64,000 nt of DNA from Paramacrobiotus metropolitanus (taxonomy: Eukaryota; Tardigrada; Eutardigrada; Parachela; Macrobiotidae): contig NW_026570235.1 in NCBI RefSeq assembly GCF_019649055.1, forward strand, positions 992,001 through 1,056,000. The letters are read 5' to 3'. Position 1 is the first letter of the stretch. Each line of letters begins with the position of its first letter. A program made the position numbers and the translations under genes. Positions 12,939 to 26,400 of this stretch are shown here, one piece after another. The notes below the pieces were generated by a model. That model was not told the DNA's origin, made no database searches, and saw only the letters and a list, made by a program, of their open reading frames with translations.

Positions 12939-14764
12939 CCAGCAATTAGCACAAACTTATTAATGTGCAAAACACTGGGCTAATTTAGGTGTAAACTGGC
13001 GCCGTAGTATATTACTGACAATGCATAAACTAGACGCTAATATAAGGATAAGACCGACATCACACCATATGACTACAATAACACGAAATAACGGAGTTAA
13101 ACGGAAACCTAGGTTTTAGACAAAACGGTGCTCGCTGCTCTCCAATATACGAGCGCGTGACGATAATAGGATATTGAAAAGGCTTTCAGTCTTCTCCTCT
13201 CTTTCGCTCTCTATCTTGCTGGTATTATCCTGCTCCAAAGCGAACCTTTCCGCAAAAATACTCGCGCACAACAGGATAGGATGTTAATCATAGGCAGAGC
13301 AAGGCTCTTCCCACTCGCTGGCACGAGCAGTGACGTAAGTCGCATTGATCGTCCAACAGTACGGCAGCTAAGTATTGTACAATGTAGAAACATACAATCC
13401 TTATGCCGTTACGTATCTGTACACCGGACCCGGTATCCAGCGTTCGTTCCTGTGCGTATATACCGTTTGATGCCAAGGATTTGCCAGCGCGTCAATCGAT
13501 GTTGAGTCCTATGCTGCGTGCAGCAAAATACCGTGATGGGAATAGAATGGCGCACCATATGCAGCGGTTAGGGGAAGCCATTTGCAGACAGAAAACACAC
13601 TTTTTCGCATGAACATCATGCACCATATGGGATCGCAGCGATGACGATTTGAGCGAAAGCTGGTATTTTGAAAACGTTGCCAGTAATAATACAAGTTTGT
13701 GAAAAATACATCAACTTTATTACAATAGGCTAATAATATATGCGGGCGGTTTGATTTTCAGAAGTTACAAGCCGAAACAGCTGTACGTAATCACTTACAG
13801 GTTTTTAATGCACGTTACGGCATTTTGCGCTTCTTGGATTGTCTATTGAGGCCATGGGATCGCAAACTCTGAAAGCAAACGCCGTGTGGTGGGCGTGCTG
13901 GATGCAGAAATAAGCTTATATTACATGTTCCGATTACGGAAGCGAAAATAAGGGTGCGATTGTTTGTTATGGTGTCGGCAACTAACCTTGTTTCTTAACC
14001 GCATAGTAAATTAATAACGGCAAGTCCTTGGCTTATTAGCAGAATCACGCATCTACATAAATAAGCGCTCGAGATATTCAAAACCTGGGACACACTCGGA
14101 AACAGTTCGATCCTGGTGAAGTAGGTTAATGAAGGATAAAGGACGCCAACAAAATATCCTGATACTGCAGGCGGAAAGAGTTGATTTTAGATAGTTTTAA
14201 CTCCAGAATAAGAATTACAACCGAATATCGCCTCGATGCACGTACACGAGCTTTACACAACCTTTATATTTTTATTTGTAAGCGTTACAATCATTGCGAA
14301 GGCATAACTTAACCATTATACTCATCACTATGTGTTCACTTTAATCATAACCTGTGTTTTGCATAAAAGCATCTTGAAAGTTAATAATTTCTTTGTGCGC
14401 GCGTTGACGTTATAATACACGTTACAAAAACACAAATCTACTGCGTACTTGCAGGTGACTACAGGTATGGTGTACAAAAACAGCACCAAGAAGATCCCCA
14501 CATTCTATTCAAGTTTTTATTTTCACATCGCCTACAAAAAACAGGTTGCTCATCTACACAACGCATAAAAAAATTTATATAATCATGAACCGCCGTAAAA
14601 GTACATAATTTTATCACTTGTTCAGCATGAGGACAGTCTAAAATTAAATATATTTCCGTAACAGTATTCATAACATTGGCAAACTGCAAGAGCGCCTGCT
14701 GTACATGTACAATTTACATTTATTGTACACAGCAAAAACAACAACCGTAAGCAACCTTCACGGT
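12939..14764. other. PC2 upstream region and SPRED 3' side, no gene seen
   Basis: Both neighbours run on the - strand, so this holds the PC2 promoter and the 3' untranslated region of SPRED. Short frames at 13281-13612 and 14459-14689 show no domain, no signal peptide and no matching splice pairs. Confidence 0.5.
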
Positions 14765-17128
14765 TCACCTATGATCCATAGGCTCGTGCTTGCCCCCACA
14801 TACTCCACAGGCCAAGCCGAGTTCATAGCATCCCTTCAGGGGATAATAACAACACAAACAAGGCATAATAAGGGATAAGGCAGCAACGATTAACCAGCGT
14901 CCAAAGCAGCTCTTCCCAAGACTATCACAACTGCACGGATGCGTCCCTTCGCCCTCGGGATCCCGCATACAATGGCACAGAATCCGTCCCGCAGCCGGTA
15001 CACAGGTAATCTGGTTGATACCGTCCTTCACACGATCCGGCGCAAATTCACATGCCCCCCGCTCATTGTTATCCAACGAGTAGAATTCATGGCAGTATTT
15101 ACACCGGCTCCTTTCACTGCGGCAGTATTTATTTGTGCCACTGCTGCGATTATCACGTTTTTTGCTGCGACTGCGTTTGCTTTTGATGGGCAGCATCGGC
15201 GGCCGATGACTGGCCATCATGTCCAGATTGTGCACTTTAATACTGCTAAGAGAGTCGCGTTTACCCGGTTTCTGGCCCTGTACACCACCCACAACCGGAT
15301 AGTGGTAGTCATGCGATTGTGTTGAGCCGCTGGCCGGATCGGAATGGGTGGCCGTTGATGAGCGATCGTCGTGTTTCGTGCTGATAACATCAACATAGGT
15401 GTATTTTTCCATGGATGTTGTGCTGGGGGTGGCGTTTGAGTATGGTAACAGTGGGGCCTGTGCTGCATTCCGGACACTGAGACTGCCCGAGGCCGCTGGC
15501 GAGAGAGTGGTGGAGTTGCGCAGTGCAAATGTCTCGCGCTGTACCGGTACGGTGGCGTTATGTAAAGGGGAAGAAAGAGATTTGGTCATGTTGGCTGGCA
15601 AGGACAAGAGTCGTTTGGCGGCTGGTTGGGACAACATTTGAGCGGACTGATTGGAGCGCGTGGTACGCAGAGGTAAAGGCACGGACACGGAGGACAGTTG
15701 CGGGCTAGCCGAGCGCCGTTCGCCAATTGTAGGCTTGCCGAGAAAACCGTACGTCTGCCGGTTATAGGAGCCTCTAGATGGCTCATCGCTCTCCTGGAAA
15801 ATGAATTTTTATTTACACAAATAACACTGGATAAACAACCGGTGAAAAGCACAAAACATCAAGGACACGGTAGAATACTAACGGTAGAATACCCGACCGA
15901 GTTAACTAACAGTACAACAATGGTACCAGCACTGCTTCATTCAGTTTTAGAATGAAAGCACTGATACAGTACTGACAACAGCAGAACGCAGACGTAAACA
16001 TGTATAATTCCGAAGATGTTGAAGTCAGATGCCAACAAAAAATGATCCAGCGCCCAGACAGACGAAAATCGGTAGAAAATTGATTAAAAGAAGTTATACC
16101 GTCAGAATGTGTAGAAATTAATGGAAATTTAAACCTAAACCACAAAGGACAGCTTTGTCTTACCACGGAAACGCTTTCGGTGTCTGAGTTGTCCAGACTC
16201 AGATACGCCCTGCTGGACCGCGGAGAAGGTTCCGGTGTGACTACAATGAAAACTTAAACTTACTTTCATAACTCGATGAACGGATAGATTTACAAGATAC
16301 TAACGCTCTTTTAATTCCGCAATGGCACCGATAACGGCCACGTCAAATGTTTTTGCATCTCCCTGGGCTTGGAAAGTCAATCCAAACTTTTTATTCTGAA
16401 TTTGCCAGTGTCGAAAAGTTGGTGTCACTTGATTGTATTGTATCGGTCGCTTGAAAGCACAAGAAAGGCACACCTGTAATAAACGATAGGCACATCTGTC
16501 AGAACTGAATTATGGTGTTAACAGTAATCCGGTAAAAGGAGCATACAGATAATACATGCAGCTCCGTCCAAAATGTAACAACGCTGACTACTCAAAGCTG
16601 CTAAATACCCACCAAAACACAAAAGATCATGTTCACAGCAAAGTTTAAAACTAGCTTCCAAAACAGCAATTTCCCCACTATCTTTCCAGGGCCCGATATA
16701 AAATCAATGGCTAAGTTTGAACATCACTTTCAGAAAACCTCAAACAAATATTAGGTAAGCAACTCGCCAGAAGCTAATCAGAAAACACCAGCGCACAAAT
16801 TCAACAAATCAATAGCTGCCGTCAGTGGTTACGCAGATTGTTTTCGAGGCATCGACAACCAGGTGCCCATCTAGGCCGCGTAGGATCCGAGGGAAAAAGT
16901 TGGGAAAACAAAGCACTTACGCTGTTATCGGTTATACGACGTCCGATGATAAGAAACTCAATTTTTGGTTTGGCTGGCTGATCGCTGACGTTGGTACTCT
17001 CCCCGGCTAATAAAGCAATACGCCGAAGTTCCACATAACTCAATCCACCTCCTCCCACAGGTACCCATCCACCGGTGGAATCGTCCCGAGTCATAACTTG
17101 CGCCCGAACACGCACCAAGCAGGTATCA
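14765..17128 (-). CDS. Spred: SPRED: Sprouty-related protein with EVH1 domain, 5' exon missing
   Basis: Four exons join in phase: 17128-16921, 16473-16305, 16240-16164 and 15793-14765, giving about 494 aa before the stop. The product family binds Ras/Raf and neurofibromin at the membrane and restrains Ras-MAPK signalling. The first two exons encode an EVH1 domain, with the typical start VRAQVMTRDDSTGGW and the end PTFRHWQIQNKKFGLTF. A long Ser/Pro-rich middle follows. The last ~110 residues form a Cys-rich Sprouty domain (CKYCHEFY ... CHCMRDPEGEGTHPC ... PCLCCYYPLKGCY ... CGGKHE). The first coding exon, which should add only the initiator Met and a few residues ending in phase 2, was not found upstream of 17130; MRQITDHQ at about 17250-17226 is out of phase. 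The donor at 16304 is GTTAGT, unusual but needed because the next codon is a stop. Confidence 0.95.
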
Positions 17129-17751
17129 CTAAAAGAAATCCACAAGTAGCCTTCATTTCGCTGGACACGTAACAAACCGGCTAAATTCAGTTAATAATGT
17201 GTAATCACTCCGATCAGCATACCTTGATGATCAGTAATCTGACGCATACAGGCTTCGCAGAGAAAAGAAATGAATATTAAAACATCAAACCACATTATTA
17301 CAGCTAATTTGCGGGAAATGCTTAGACGTACAGAAGCTGCAGTATGGCACTCCTCCAAATAAACATAATATAGATATTATATCTTTACAATACTAGCCCG
17401 CAAGTATGTGGCGGTTTTTAATAAGACTACTCGTATTTATGGGCGGCGAAGGCGACAATTAAAAGCTACCCATACACTGCTAAATCAAAGTACACAGTCC
17501 CCGAATGTTCCATTCTGGGTTATTCTTAAAATTTTAAGTTGGCAATAATGATCTATTCCGGTACTCCTATTCCTTACAATCGGTTTTGCAAAGCAGTTCA
17601 CGGTTTCGTTGTTACACATAAATCACATACTGACGGCGTTTTTCATCGCAGTCAGTAACCAATTAAGAAATAAAAATGTACGGTGAAAGTTAAAATTATA
17701 TACGCTGCTACCAATGCAAATACCGTACAGAATACGTATCTCATAAAATCA

Positions 17752-17796
17752 GCGAATTAAAAAAAGTAAGAATAAGATCTGCGAATTAAAAAAAGT
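17752..17796 (+). repeat. Short direct repeat, 16 bp twice
   Basis: The sequence GCGAATTAAAAAAAGT occurs at 17752-17767 and again at 17781-17796, 13 bp apart. It is minor and of unknown meaning. Confidence 0.8.
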
Positions 17797-18428
17797 GCGC
17801 AATGGGCGACTCCAGACCGCAAAGCCTTACAGCGAGGCCCATTTAAAATCGGTAACTAATAAGTTTCCTCCACTTTCCTTTTTTCCCGGATTATTTTCTT
17901 TTAATATTTGAAAAGGAAATTTATAAATAACATGTATCATGTACGTTAGATAGGTAGCGGGTTTTTGGTTAGCCAGAGAAAGTTGATCCGTAACTTTTAA
18001 ATACTAACTGGTAAGTTTAATAACATACAATACAGTACTTATGCATATAGGTAAGTTACTGTGTTTTGGCTTCTTTCTACTTGCAGCTATAGGGAGGGAT
18101 ATTGCAATATGATAAACTACTACTACTAGTAATACTACTCTGGCCTGCGCGCCTTGCAAAATCGGTAATAAGTAATAAAAGTAATGTACTCTGTATTTTT
18201 TTTCACAGCTCCATGGAAAGAGTTCGTCATACCCTAAAAAGTAAAACAGTGGATAAAAAATTAGAAGTTGCCAACCTGCTACTTTCAGAGTTTACACCCA
18301 AGTTAACCCTTTGAAAGTCCCAGTGTTTAATGTTCTGTAGGGTGATAAAGCCGGTAACCAAAATGATGCAGTCACTGCTGTCAGTGCTGTGCATGAATTC
18401 TGTGTCCGTTCATAGTCTTTTTTTTATT

Positions 18429-18521
18429 GTACTGTAGTGGCTCGCACATCTTGTACCACAGAGTTGGTGTACGGGAAAAATGTGCATCCAATATACACAC
18501 TCTAACCGGGCAAAATGCACG
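18429..18521 (+). repeat. Left arm of a 93-bp inverted repeat
   Basis: This arm, from GTACTGTAGTGG to CAAAATGCACG, is the reverse complement of 18886-18978 with one mismatch that I can find. The two arms are 364 bp apart. Flanking bases show no evident target-site duplication and similarity stops sharply at both ends of each arm. Confidence 0.93.
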
Positions 18522-18885
18522 CCTACGAAATAATGCTTGATTTGACTTCAAGATGAACTCTCCTTCTGAATCTGTCCAGAATCAAACATTTTCTTTAAAA
18601 TTGTAATTCACCTTAGAAAAGAAGCTCTGTATCTGAGAACTCGAATTGTTCTGTAGCTGTAGAATGTTGACGCTGAACGTGCCCCTCACTCTGCAGGGCA
18701 CCCCAAAACCACAACAAATCAGTGTTTGAATTCGAGCTGATAGCAAGATTTAAGTTAATGGCAGCTTTTGAGCATAAATTTAGTTAATAATTATTAGAGC
18801 TCTAATTTTTTTAATATTCAAGAAGGTTCTCCAGACCAGAAGTTGAGAAACATCAGAAATTTATCAATGCACGCCGATTGCGAAT

Positions 18886-18978
18886 CGTGCGTTTTGCCCG
18901 GTTAGAGTGTGTATATTGGATGCACATTTTTCCCGTACACCAACTCTGTGGTACAAGATGTGCGAGCCACTACAGTAC
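18886..18978 (-). repeat. Right arm of a 93-bp inverted repeat
   Basis: Reverse-complement copy of 18429-18521. If the whole unit 18429-18978 is transcribed, the RNA would fold into a long stem with a 364-nt loop. No transposase or other open frame is in the loop, so a non-autonomous foldback or MITE-like element, or a recent local inverted duplication, are the simplest readings. Confidence 0.93.
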
Positions 18979-20233
18979 CAGACTGATAAGAGCAAACAGT
19001 CCATAAATCGCTTAGCGGCAGCGTCAATTTGTGACTGACTAATTATCAATTATATTTATTTAATTACCTTGCTGCTGTCAAGGAAAGTGTCACTGGACGC
19101 GAAATTGCAATTAATATTAAAATAGTTCAAGGTTGCTGTTCCATCGTGCACACATACAAAGTGCGATAGTGCACTTCTGTACTGTCTCGATGCCTGTCTT
19201 TTACGCTAAACGCAAACACCTGCAGGCATATTACAAACGTCAAAAAGCAAGCTTCATGAGAATAACATATCATCAATTCGCACGTTTATTCACTATGCTT
19301 ATACAAAGCTCGATTACGCAACATTGCCTTTCCAACTGAAAGATGTTAAACAACGGTAACGTTGTAATAAGCGTAACACGTCACGGATGACCACTTCCTT
19401 AACGTGCTTTAATGAATGTGAATACGTACTACGCCATGGTCTCCCTGTAATGCCATATAGGCCAACAAGACTTCATGTCTGCTGAACTGACGGGAAAATC
19501 AACACGGTACAGTACTGTTGCCGATCACCAGATGTACAGCTAGCTGGAGCAAATCTCATCAAAACGAGTTCACTGGAAATGAATATTTCATGTCCAGACA
19601 GCACTTCGATCTAATTACTTCCTGCAATGCGGTAAACAAGCAAGTTCACTTGCCAGACCAGTTCATACATTAATGAGCGTCGGATTTCATTTGTAGCTTT
19701 TAACATGATCCAACCAACAAATCAGCGGAAAACGATAAGAAGCGCGATAACATAGAAAGAATTTTACTGCCAGCGATAGGCGCGGCACTGTGCTTGCGCT
19801 GAAATGATATAATTCGCTTTCAGAGCATGCAGCAAACAATAAATTACAAATCTGCAATGTCAAGTAAAAGAATAATACCTTGCAATGGTTTGCATGTTTA
19901 GTTTTACGATATTCCCCCTAAACGAGTAACTTAATTTAAGAGCAAAAACAGACTCAGTAGAAAAACCTATAGCTAAAGCCTAAAGGAGCACTATTGATAC
20001 TTCTATGCTACAAGCTACTGCATGTCATCTTGCACTAGCATAAGAAAACAGAAAAAATTCTGCAACAACTAATTATATTAAAAAAATAGTTGCGAGCGCA
20101 GGTACACTATGTCACAGTTAAAATTGAAATATATTATAAGTTACTTGGAAAGCAATTTCGTTCTTCACGATTTCTATTTCAGTTCACAACAAACACAAAA
20201 ACCACGCACAGACACCATTTGCGCTGCAATCGT

Positions 20234-20280
20234 GCTCTTGAAAACTGCAACACTCGTGCATCTTAGATTTTTTCAAGAGC
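20234..20280. repeat. Small stem-loop, 11-bp stem
   Basis: GCTCTTGAAAA at 20234-20244 pairs with TTTTCAAGAGC at 20270-20280 across a 25-nt loop. It is a perfect but short stem in A/T-rich DNA and may be chance. Confidence 0.5.
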
Positions 20281-22488
20281 GCACACTATCGTTAACGTTG
20301 ATGATAATCCTTGAAACACTGAATAAAAAATCAATTTTAGTAATTTAAAATTACGTAGTTCACTGTTTCTAAGATTTTTCAAGATCGCCATCCCGCGTAA
20401 GTTTCTGTCTGAATTGGCCTATAAGGACCAAAATTATTAAAATATTACAATAGTGAATAAACCTACGTACAATTACAGCTTCGAAAAACAGTGTTACAGT
20501 ACACAGTTGCTCACTTGTGCTTGTACAACAATAACAATACATGAGAAAATGCCAGTTTATGCTGGTCTGCTGGAGCCTGGAACGAAGTTTTGAAACGGAT
20601 TTTTTTGTTAAAACTGCTCATGCTGTGAGCCTCTGCAGTCTGCAGATATCCAGTATATGCATTATATTATAAGTACGACAGTGCGATCAATAGAACTTTT
20701 CAATATTAGCCGAAACAAATAACAATGTTCCTAATTGAAAACAAAAAATATTACTGCGATACTCAGTACGATTTACAGCTCACGTGTGTTCCATTTGAAA
20801 GTTGAACTACTCAAAATTTTGTTTTATCTTCTTTATATGGATGTTACAGTGGTAATTTTCAACCTATTAGTATATACAGCATCTGTAATCAATTGATTAC
20901 TGAAGTAAATAACAATAATTAACCAATTACCACCGATTTAATTATTCCGATACTGCGCATAGCATATCATATTATTGAGATAAAATGTACCACTGCAACC
21001 ATTACATGCGACACTAATTTTACTAAGTCACAGCATACAGTATTAAAAGAAAATTTCAAACTTAAATCAATGTCGACTGGTATTGAATTTACGATTAATT
21101 GGCACACGTACAGTACCTGCTTAAGCTTTCTTCATTCATGACTGCAAGCTTATTAATGCCCACTAAATCCTTAAGGCTGTTGCTGTTGACATTCTGCTGA
21201 ACTCGGCCACAACAAACTGGTTGTTCCAAGACGTATTGAACGGCTCCGGATGTGTTGGATAACTGGGCCAGGCTTCCCAATGTCAGCTTAATGGACCATC
21301 ATTTCCACAGCGTGGAAGCAAATTCCGAATGAAAACCAAAACAGTACATTAACGGGCCACACCGCTACAGCATGAGGACGTTCCACTACTAAACCGAAAA
21401 TCCACTACAAAATGAATGGACCTATGAATCCAATTTACGAACTATGCCAGTAGAGATTTTGGCCATGGATTCATTTATGCTATTGCTGAGTTTTCCTCGG
21501 AAGAACCAAAGCCATATGCAGAAGCTGCGGAACTGAATGGGAGATAACGCTATGGGCTGTCGATTTGCCACTTTTCCACATTGAATAAGCCACACAGACC
21601 GGCTCAGTTATTAGACAGCCAGTACGGTCTCATACGGGCTGGTCTGTCCTATTTGGTCCATTCTCAAATTCGATTGATAGACAGATGAATGAAGCCAGAG
21701 CACCGATTCACAACTTTTCTTCGAACACGCCCATTGCACTTGCAACTTGCACTTTGTGTGAGCGCGGTGAGTCACCCGGTGCGCGGTATAAATCAAGACA
21801 CTGGAAATGGCTGGAATTCATTGTTACCGGAAACGTTCATAATAATAAAGCGCGTGCTACGGTACGTCGAGAAAACAAGAAACATGGAAACAAAAACGCT
21901 TACCAATATTTAATTTTAATCCTGTTTGTAGGAACTCTTTAACATAACACTTTATACAATACAGATTAAGAGACTGATAGAAAACTTGTATTTCATTCTT
22001 CTAAGTTAAGTTCTTTTTAAAATAGAAAACTATTTATTTTGTCAACAGCATTTTTCTAGCGCAGTCCCTTCTACCTACGCAGGCTGAATGAAAATAAAGT
22101 TCTTTATTATATTATTGTGCATTTACATGCAGTTCGAGTGACGGCACTGCTAATTTATCAGTATTTACAGAAAGCGATACAGTAAGTAATAGTTTTAGAA
22201 ATTGGTACCTAAAGGCTAAAAGCCTAAAACTAGACTTAAAATTTTTCTCTTGGTAATGCGTGGAGGTCCTAAACAATAACGATCAGGGCGTACTATAACG
22301 CAACCGAATGATTATCGGTTAAAGCCAAAACTTTGCTATTTCGAATGATAAAGACGAAAGTCATGCTTTTTTTGCTGTAACAGAATTGAACTTACTTACA
22401 GTTAAAGTAGAATATGCCGACAATTTTATGTTCAATTTTCTGCATCCATGGCACAAAACTTTGAACAGAAGCTACAGGTTTCATACAT

Positions 22489-23211
22489 CTAATACTGCTG
22501 AAAAAACAAATCCGGCTGGAAAACATTGGTTTCCGAAAAACCATCGAAACATTCGATCCCGATGTCAACAGCTAGGTGCGATCTCAAAACATTGCACTTC
22601 GTTGTACAATACAAGGACAAGTACAATAGTTTATTGTTGACAGTAGTACAATATTTCTGCAACTCCTTCTGCAGCCCTTCTGAAACGAACACGGTAAATC
22701 TAAATTGTGATTCGGGAGACTGAAAAGGCCTGATTTTTTTAAAGGTTTCTTCACACATTTCTTTTCCCACTTGTGAAAGGTTGTGTACAATAATGTATGC
22801 AAAAAATAATATCGTTTTTATAATAATAATATGCGGTTTTGCTGGCAATACACATGTTGTTCGACTTTCGGATACTTACCGCGTACTATAATTAATAAAT
22901 ACGGTGTTTTTTATCATTAATCAGCGACCGTGCGCTCGCAGTTTCATAAGGTGTGGCTCAAATGTGAATGAAGCAAATGCCTCGTTTGTATATGTAGTAT
23001 CGATGAAAATAAGGTCAGCGTCTGGACAATCGCTGTTTGCATGTGTGTCTGGAAATTTGTATGTATGTACTGCAAGACAAAGTAGTATGAATAGCAAGAT
23101 AGTAGTGGCGCAACTGTATCCCTCTGGAATCTTAATACAAGCAATTGCGTGAATAATGCCCAAAAGTACGTAGCATATATACATCAAAATAATTTTCTGA
23201 AATAACTGCAT
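22489..23211 (-). other. Two weak open frames, possible small secreted protein(s)
   Basis: On the - strand an open frame of 96 codons (23211-22921) begins with a hydrophobic, signal-like stretch (IILMYICYVLLGIIHAIA). A second of 119 codons lies at 22848-22489 and also begins hydrophobic. A strong donor-like GTAAGTAT lies at about 22879 on the - strand, but it falls after the first frame's stop. I recognise no family and could not build a phase-consistent gene. They may be untranslated sequence or chance. Confidence 0.15.
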
Positions 23212-23427
23212 TCACTAAATAATGGTTTGCGTTTTAATTGATTGTGCTGTTCAGTGTATTTAGTGTCAGACTTTTAGTTTATGTTAATGTAAGTTCCGAC
23301 CAGCGATATAAACATACAGAATTCAAAGGTTAATTGATCTGCAAGATTCAGCTCCAGCCGCTTAAATAAGCGTCTGGATGTTACCGCATATCTGTGATAT
23401 AATGACCGCTACCTGGTTGCATCACAG

Positions 23428-26400
23428 GTCATATGTGCATTCCGCTACACTGGAAGTGCGACAACGCCAAAGATTGTCCGGATAACGAAGACGAAGACGT
23501 GGAATTATGCGCAAAGACGAACGCATGCTTCGTGGGTGAGCGAATGTGCGCCAGTAAGATGGAGTGCATCCCTCAGAAAGAATGGTGCGACGGGAAACAC
23601 GACTGCAAAGACAGGTCCGATGAGGAGAACGATGAGTGCCGCTCGACAACGCCCCTTCCGCCTTGTCACGGAAATGAATTTCGCTGTGGAAATGGGCGTT
23701 GCATACCAGGAGCGTGGGTGTGCGACGGGACCAAGGACTGCGACGATGGTACGGATGAAACCCTGGCGGACTGCAGTGTCAGCAAGAAAATAGACAAAAC
23801 TGGAGGCGGATATATGGCCGGTAGGGTGCGCTTGGATAATTTTTTTCAGATATATAGTTTATTGTAGATTTATTGTTGTACTTGATATAACTATTTTTAT
23901 AAAATCATTTGCCAAGATACAGGTTGATTAAGATGATAAAGATTCATGGTTAATGATTTGTAATACAGATTCATGATTTTAATGCAGAACTTGGAACGGT
24001 AGAAATCTCCACAACTGCTAGCTCAGCGCAGTGTCCGAGTACTGATTTCGCTTGCGCAAATGGAGAGTGCATCCCCAGGTCGTGGCGGTGTGATCAGGGC
24101 GCTGATTGCGCTGATGGCAGCGATGAACACAACTGTCCGGGCGCGTGGACGCTGCCTCCCAATTCCGCAGCTCTCCATGCCGTGTCGGCGTTGACCTGCG
24201 CTCATGACCAGTTCCACTGTGATGCCCTAAACGGGACCGCAATGTGCCTGCCGTTGAGTAAGGTTTGCGATCATCATAATGACTGTAAAAACGGAACGGA
24301 CGAGGGCTTTGGTTGCAAACTGGCGGAGAAGGAGTGCGAGAAGAACAACGGACAATGCAGCCATAAGTGTAACCTTACTCCGGCGGGTCGGAAATGTTCT
24401 TGTCCTCGCGGGTATGTACTCTTATAATGTAAATTATTGGTAAATACAGTATTACCATAACAAAAATTAATCTGCCTTTGATCTAACCAACAAAGTTTTT
24501 ACAATTGTTTATTTACTACTCGACTGTAACTTTAAATTGTTTAAACTTGAGTACAAAAACATTCTCTGCGTTTGCAGAGAGAATTTAAAGCCATGGTGAT
24601 TATAACGGTGACGTGTTATTGTTTATATTCTTACTATGAAACTGAAATACTACGACTGTGAAGTACTATTGCTGCTGAATTATGTTGCAAATTCCTTATG
24701 TAGGTATGTTCTGTCTCCCGACGGAAGAGCCTGCGCTGATATCGATGAATGTGCAACAAGCGGCTCACAACTTGGAGGCCCTTGCAGTCAGTTGTGCATC
24801 AATCTGAAAGGCTCGTACAAATGTCACTGCGCTCCCGGTTTCCTCCTGGAATTTGATGGTCATACGTGCAAATCGGCCCATCACGTTCCGTTGCTCATGT
24901 ATTCCACTGACGGGGAGATTCGGTACATGGAAACGGAGGGTTTTCGGCATAATGATCTCTTTACAGAAGGGAAACTGACCACCATGACTGTAGGACTAGA
25001 CTGGAAGCAGAATAATAGCTTTGAATCCAGCACGGTAGGGAGATATTTAGTGCAGATGCAAGTCTTTGGAGATGCTTGCTATTTGAGATGACATTATTTT
25101 CCAGATTTTCTACAGCGATGCTGACCGGAAACACATAATCCGCTACGAATCTACCCACGAACGGAGCGTTGTTCTCAAGAATATGGTCATGCCGGAAAGC
25201 ATCGCATTCGACTGGGTCAGCGAAAATCTCTATTACGTGGATGCCGGCAAGCCGGAGATTGGAGTGTGTTCTGTCAGCAGGAAATCAGCGCATTGTGCTC
25301 CCGTGATCGATGCTGAAATTGATAATCCTCGCGGATTGGCGGTTCATCCAGGAAAACGTTTGTTGTTCTTCGCTCAGTGGGGATCACAGCCGAAGATTGA
25401 GCGTTCATGGCTGGACGGTAGTGCAAGTAAGTAACGAAGTCATGGGAAATACGAAAAAATTATGTGAATTATGATTTGCTAATGCTAAAACAGCTAAAAA
25501 GTTGGGAAAAGAGCTTACGAATAGGTGTACAGTAGTTTGTCGGTTTTTTTTGCAAGAAGTTGAAAATGACGTAGTGCTTGTGATATTGATTAATAACTAC
25601 CGCGTAACTAGAAGGCCGAATTCTGGCCGCATTGCTTTTTTTTGTTAAATTTCTAACTGTGCACATGTTTTATTGTTTAGGAGTTGTTGTCGTTTCCCAT
25701 AAAGTGTTATGGCCGAACGCTTTGGTAATCGATTATATCTGGGATCGCTTGTATTTTATTGATGCTCAGTTAGACTGGATTGAATCAGTATCATACAGCG
25801 GGGACGACCGGCGCACGGTTTTCCGCATGGCATCCTCACATCCGTTCGGCTTAACAATGATCGGCAATCGTCTCTACTGGACGGAGTGGACGCACCGGGG
25901 CATTTACAGCGTACTGACCAACGGGAGCGATTTCCAGCTAGTGCACGACATGTCGATGCGTCCGTTGGGAATAGTGGCTGTGCATCCATCGCGGCAGCCC
26001 CATTTCGATTCTCCTTGCGAACCCGCTGTTAGTCTCTGCGACCAAATATGCCTGGCTCGTGTCTCTCACTATTACACTTGCGTCTGTCAGAGTGGCTATC
26101 AGCTGGTGAACGATACCAAGTGTGTGCTCTTGGATGATCATATTCAGCGGGAAGCTTTGGTTGCGCCTAATCAGGGAAAGTACAGCTCGTCCACCGTGGC
26201 CGGAATAATTTGTGCGTGTATTTTGTGCGTAATAGTAATCGCCGTGGCTATTATTATATTCCGAAAACACCTTCGCCGAGCGGAATACGGTGATGAGAAA
26301 AGCCTTCTTTTCGATTACGACGTGGAATCACTGCGACCAAAAGCACGCCGTCAACCCTCTTGTATCACCGGTAGCCAGACCAATCCGTGCTACGAGAACA

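Larger units (their letters stand above)
17129..23427. other. 6.3-kb divergent intergenic region
   Basis: SPRED leaves to the left and the receptor gene to the right, so this space must contain the 5' exons and promoters of both. It also holds a 93-bp inverted repeat, a 16-bp direct repeat (17752-17767 and 17781-17796) and several weak open frames on the - strand (21095-21280, 22489-22848, 22921-23211). None of the frames is recognisable. Confidence 0.5.

Noticed and set aside
17220-17255. MRQITDHQ plus GTATGC donor as the first SPRED exon
   Set aside because: It ends in phase 1 while the next exon at 17128 needs phase 2; the residues also do not resemble the SPRED N-terminus.
21685-21769. 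Exon ending CERG as the receptor's 5' exon
   Set aside because: The phase fits, but the cysteine spacing is wrong for an LDLa repeat and no signal peptide is present in that frame; left as a candidate only.
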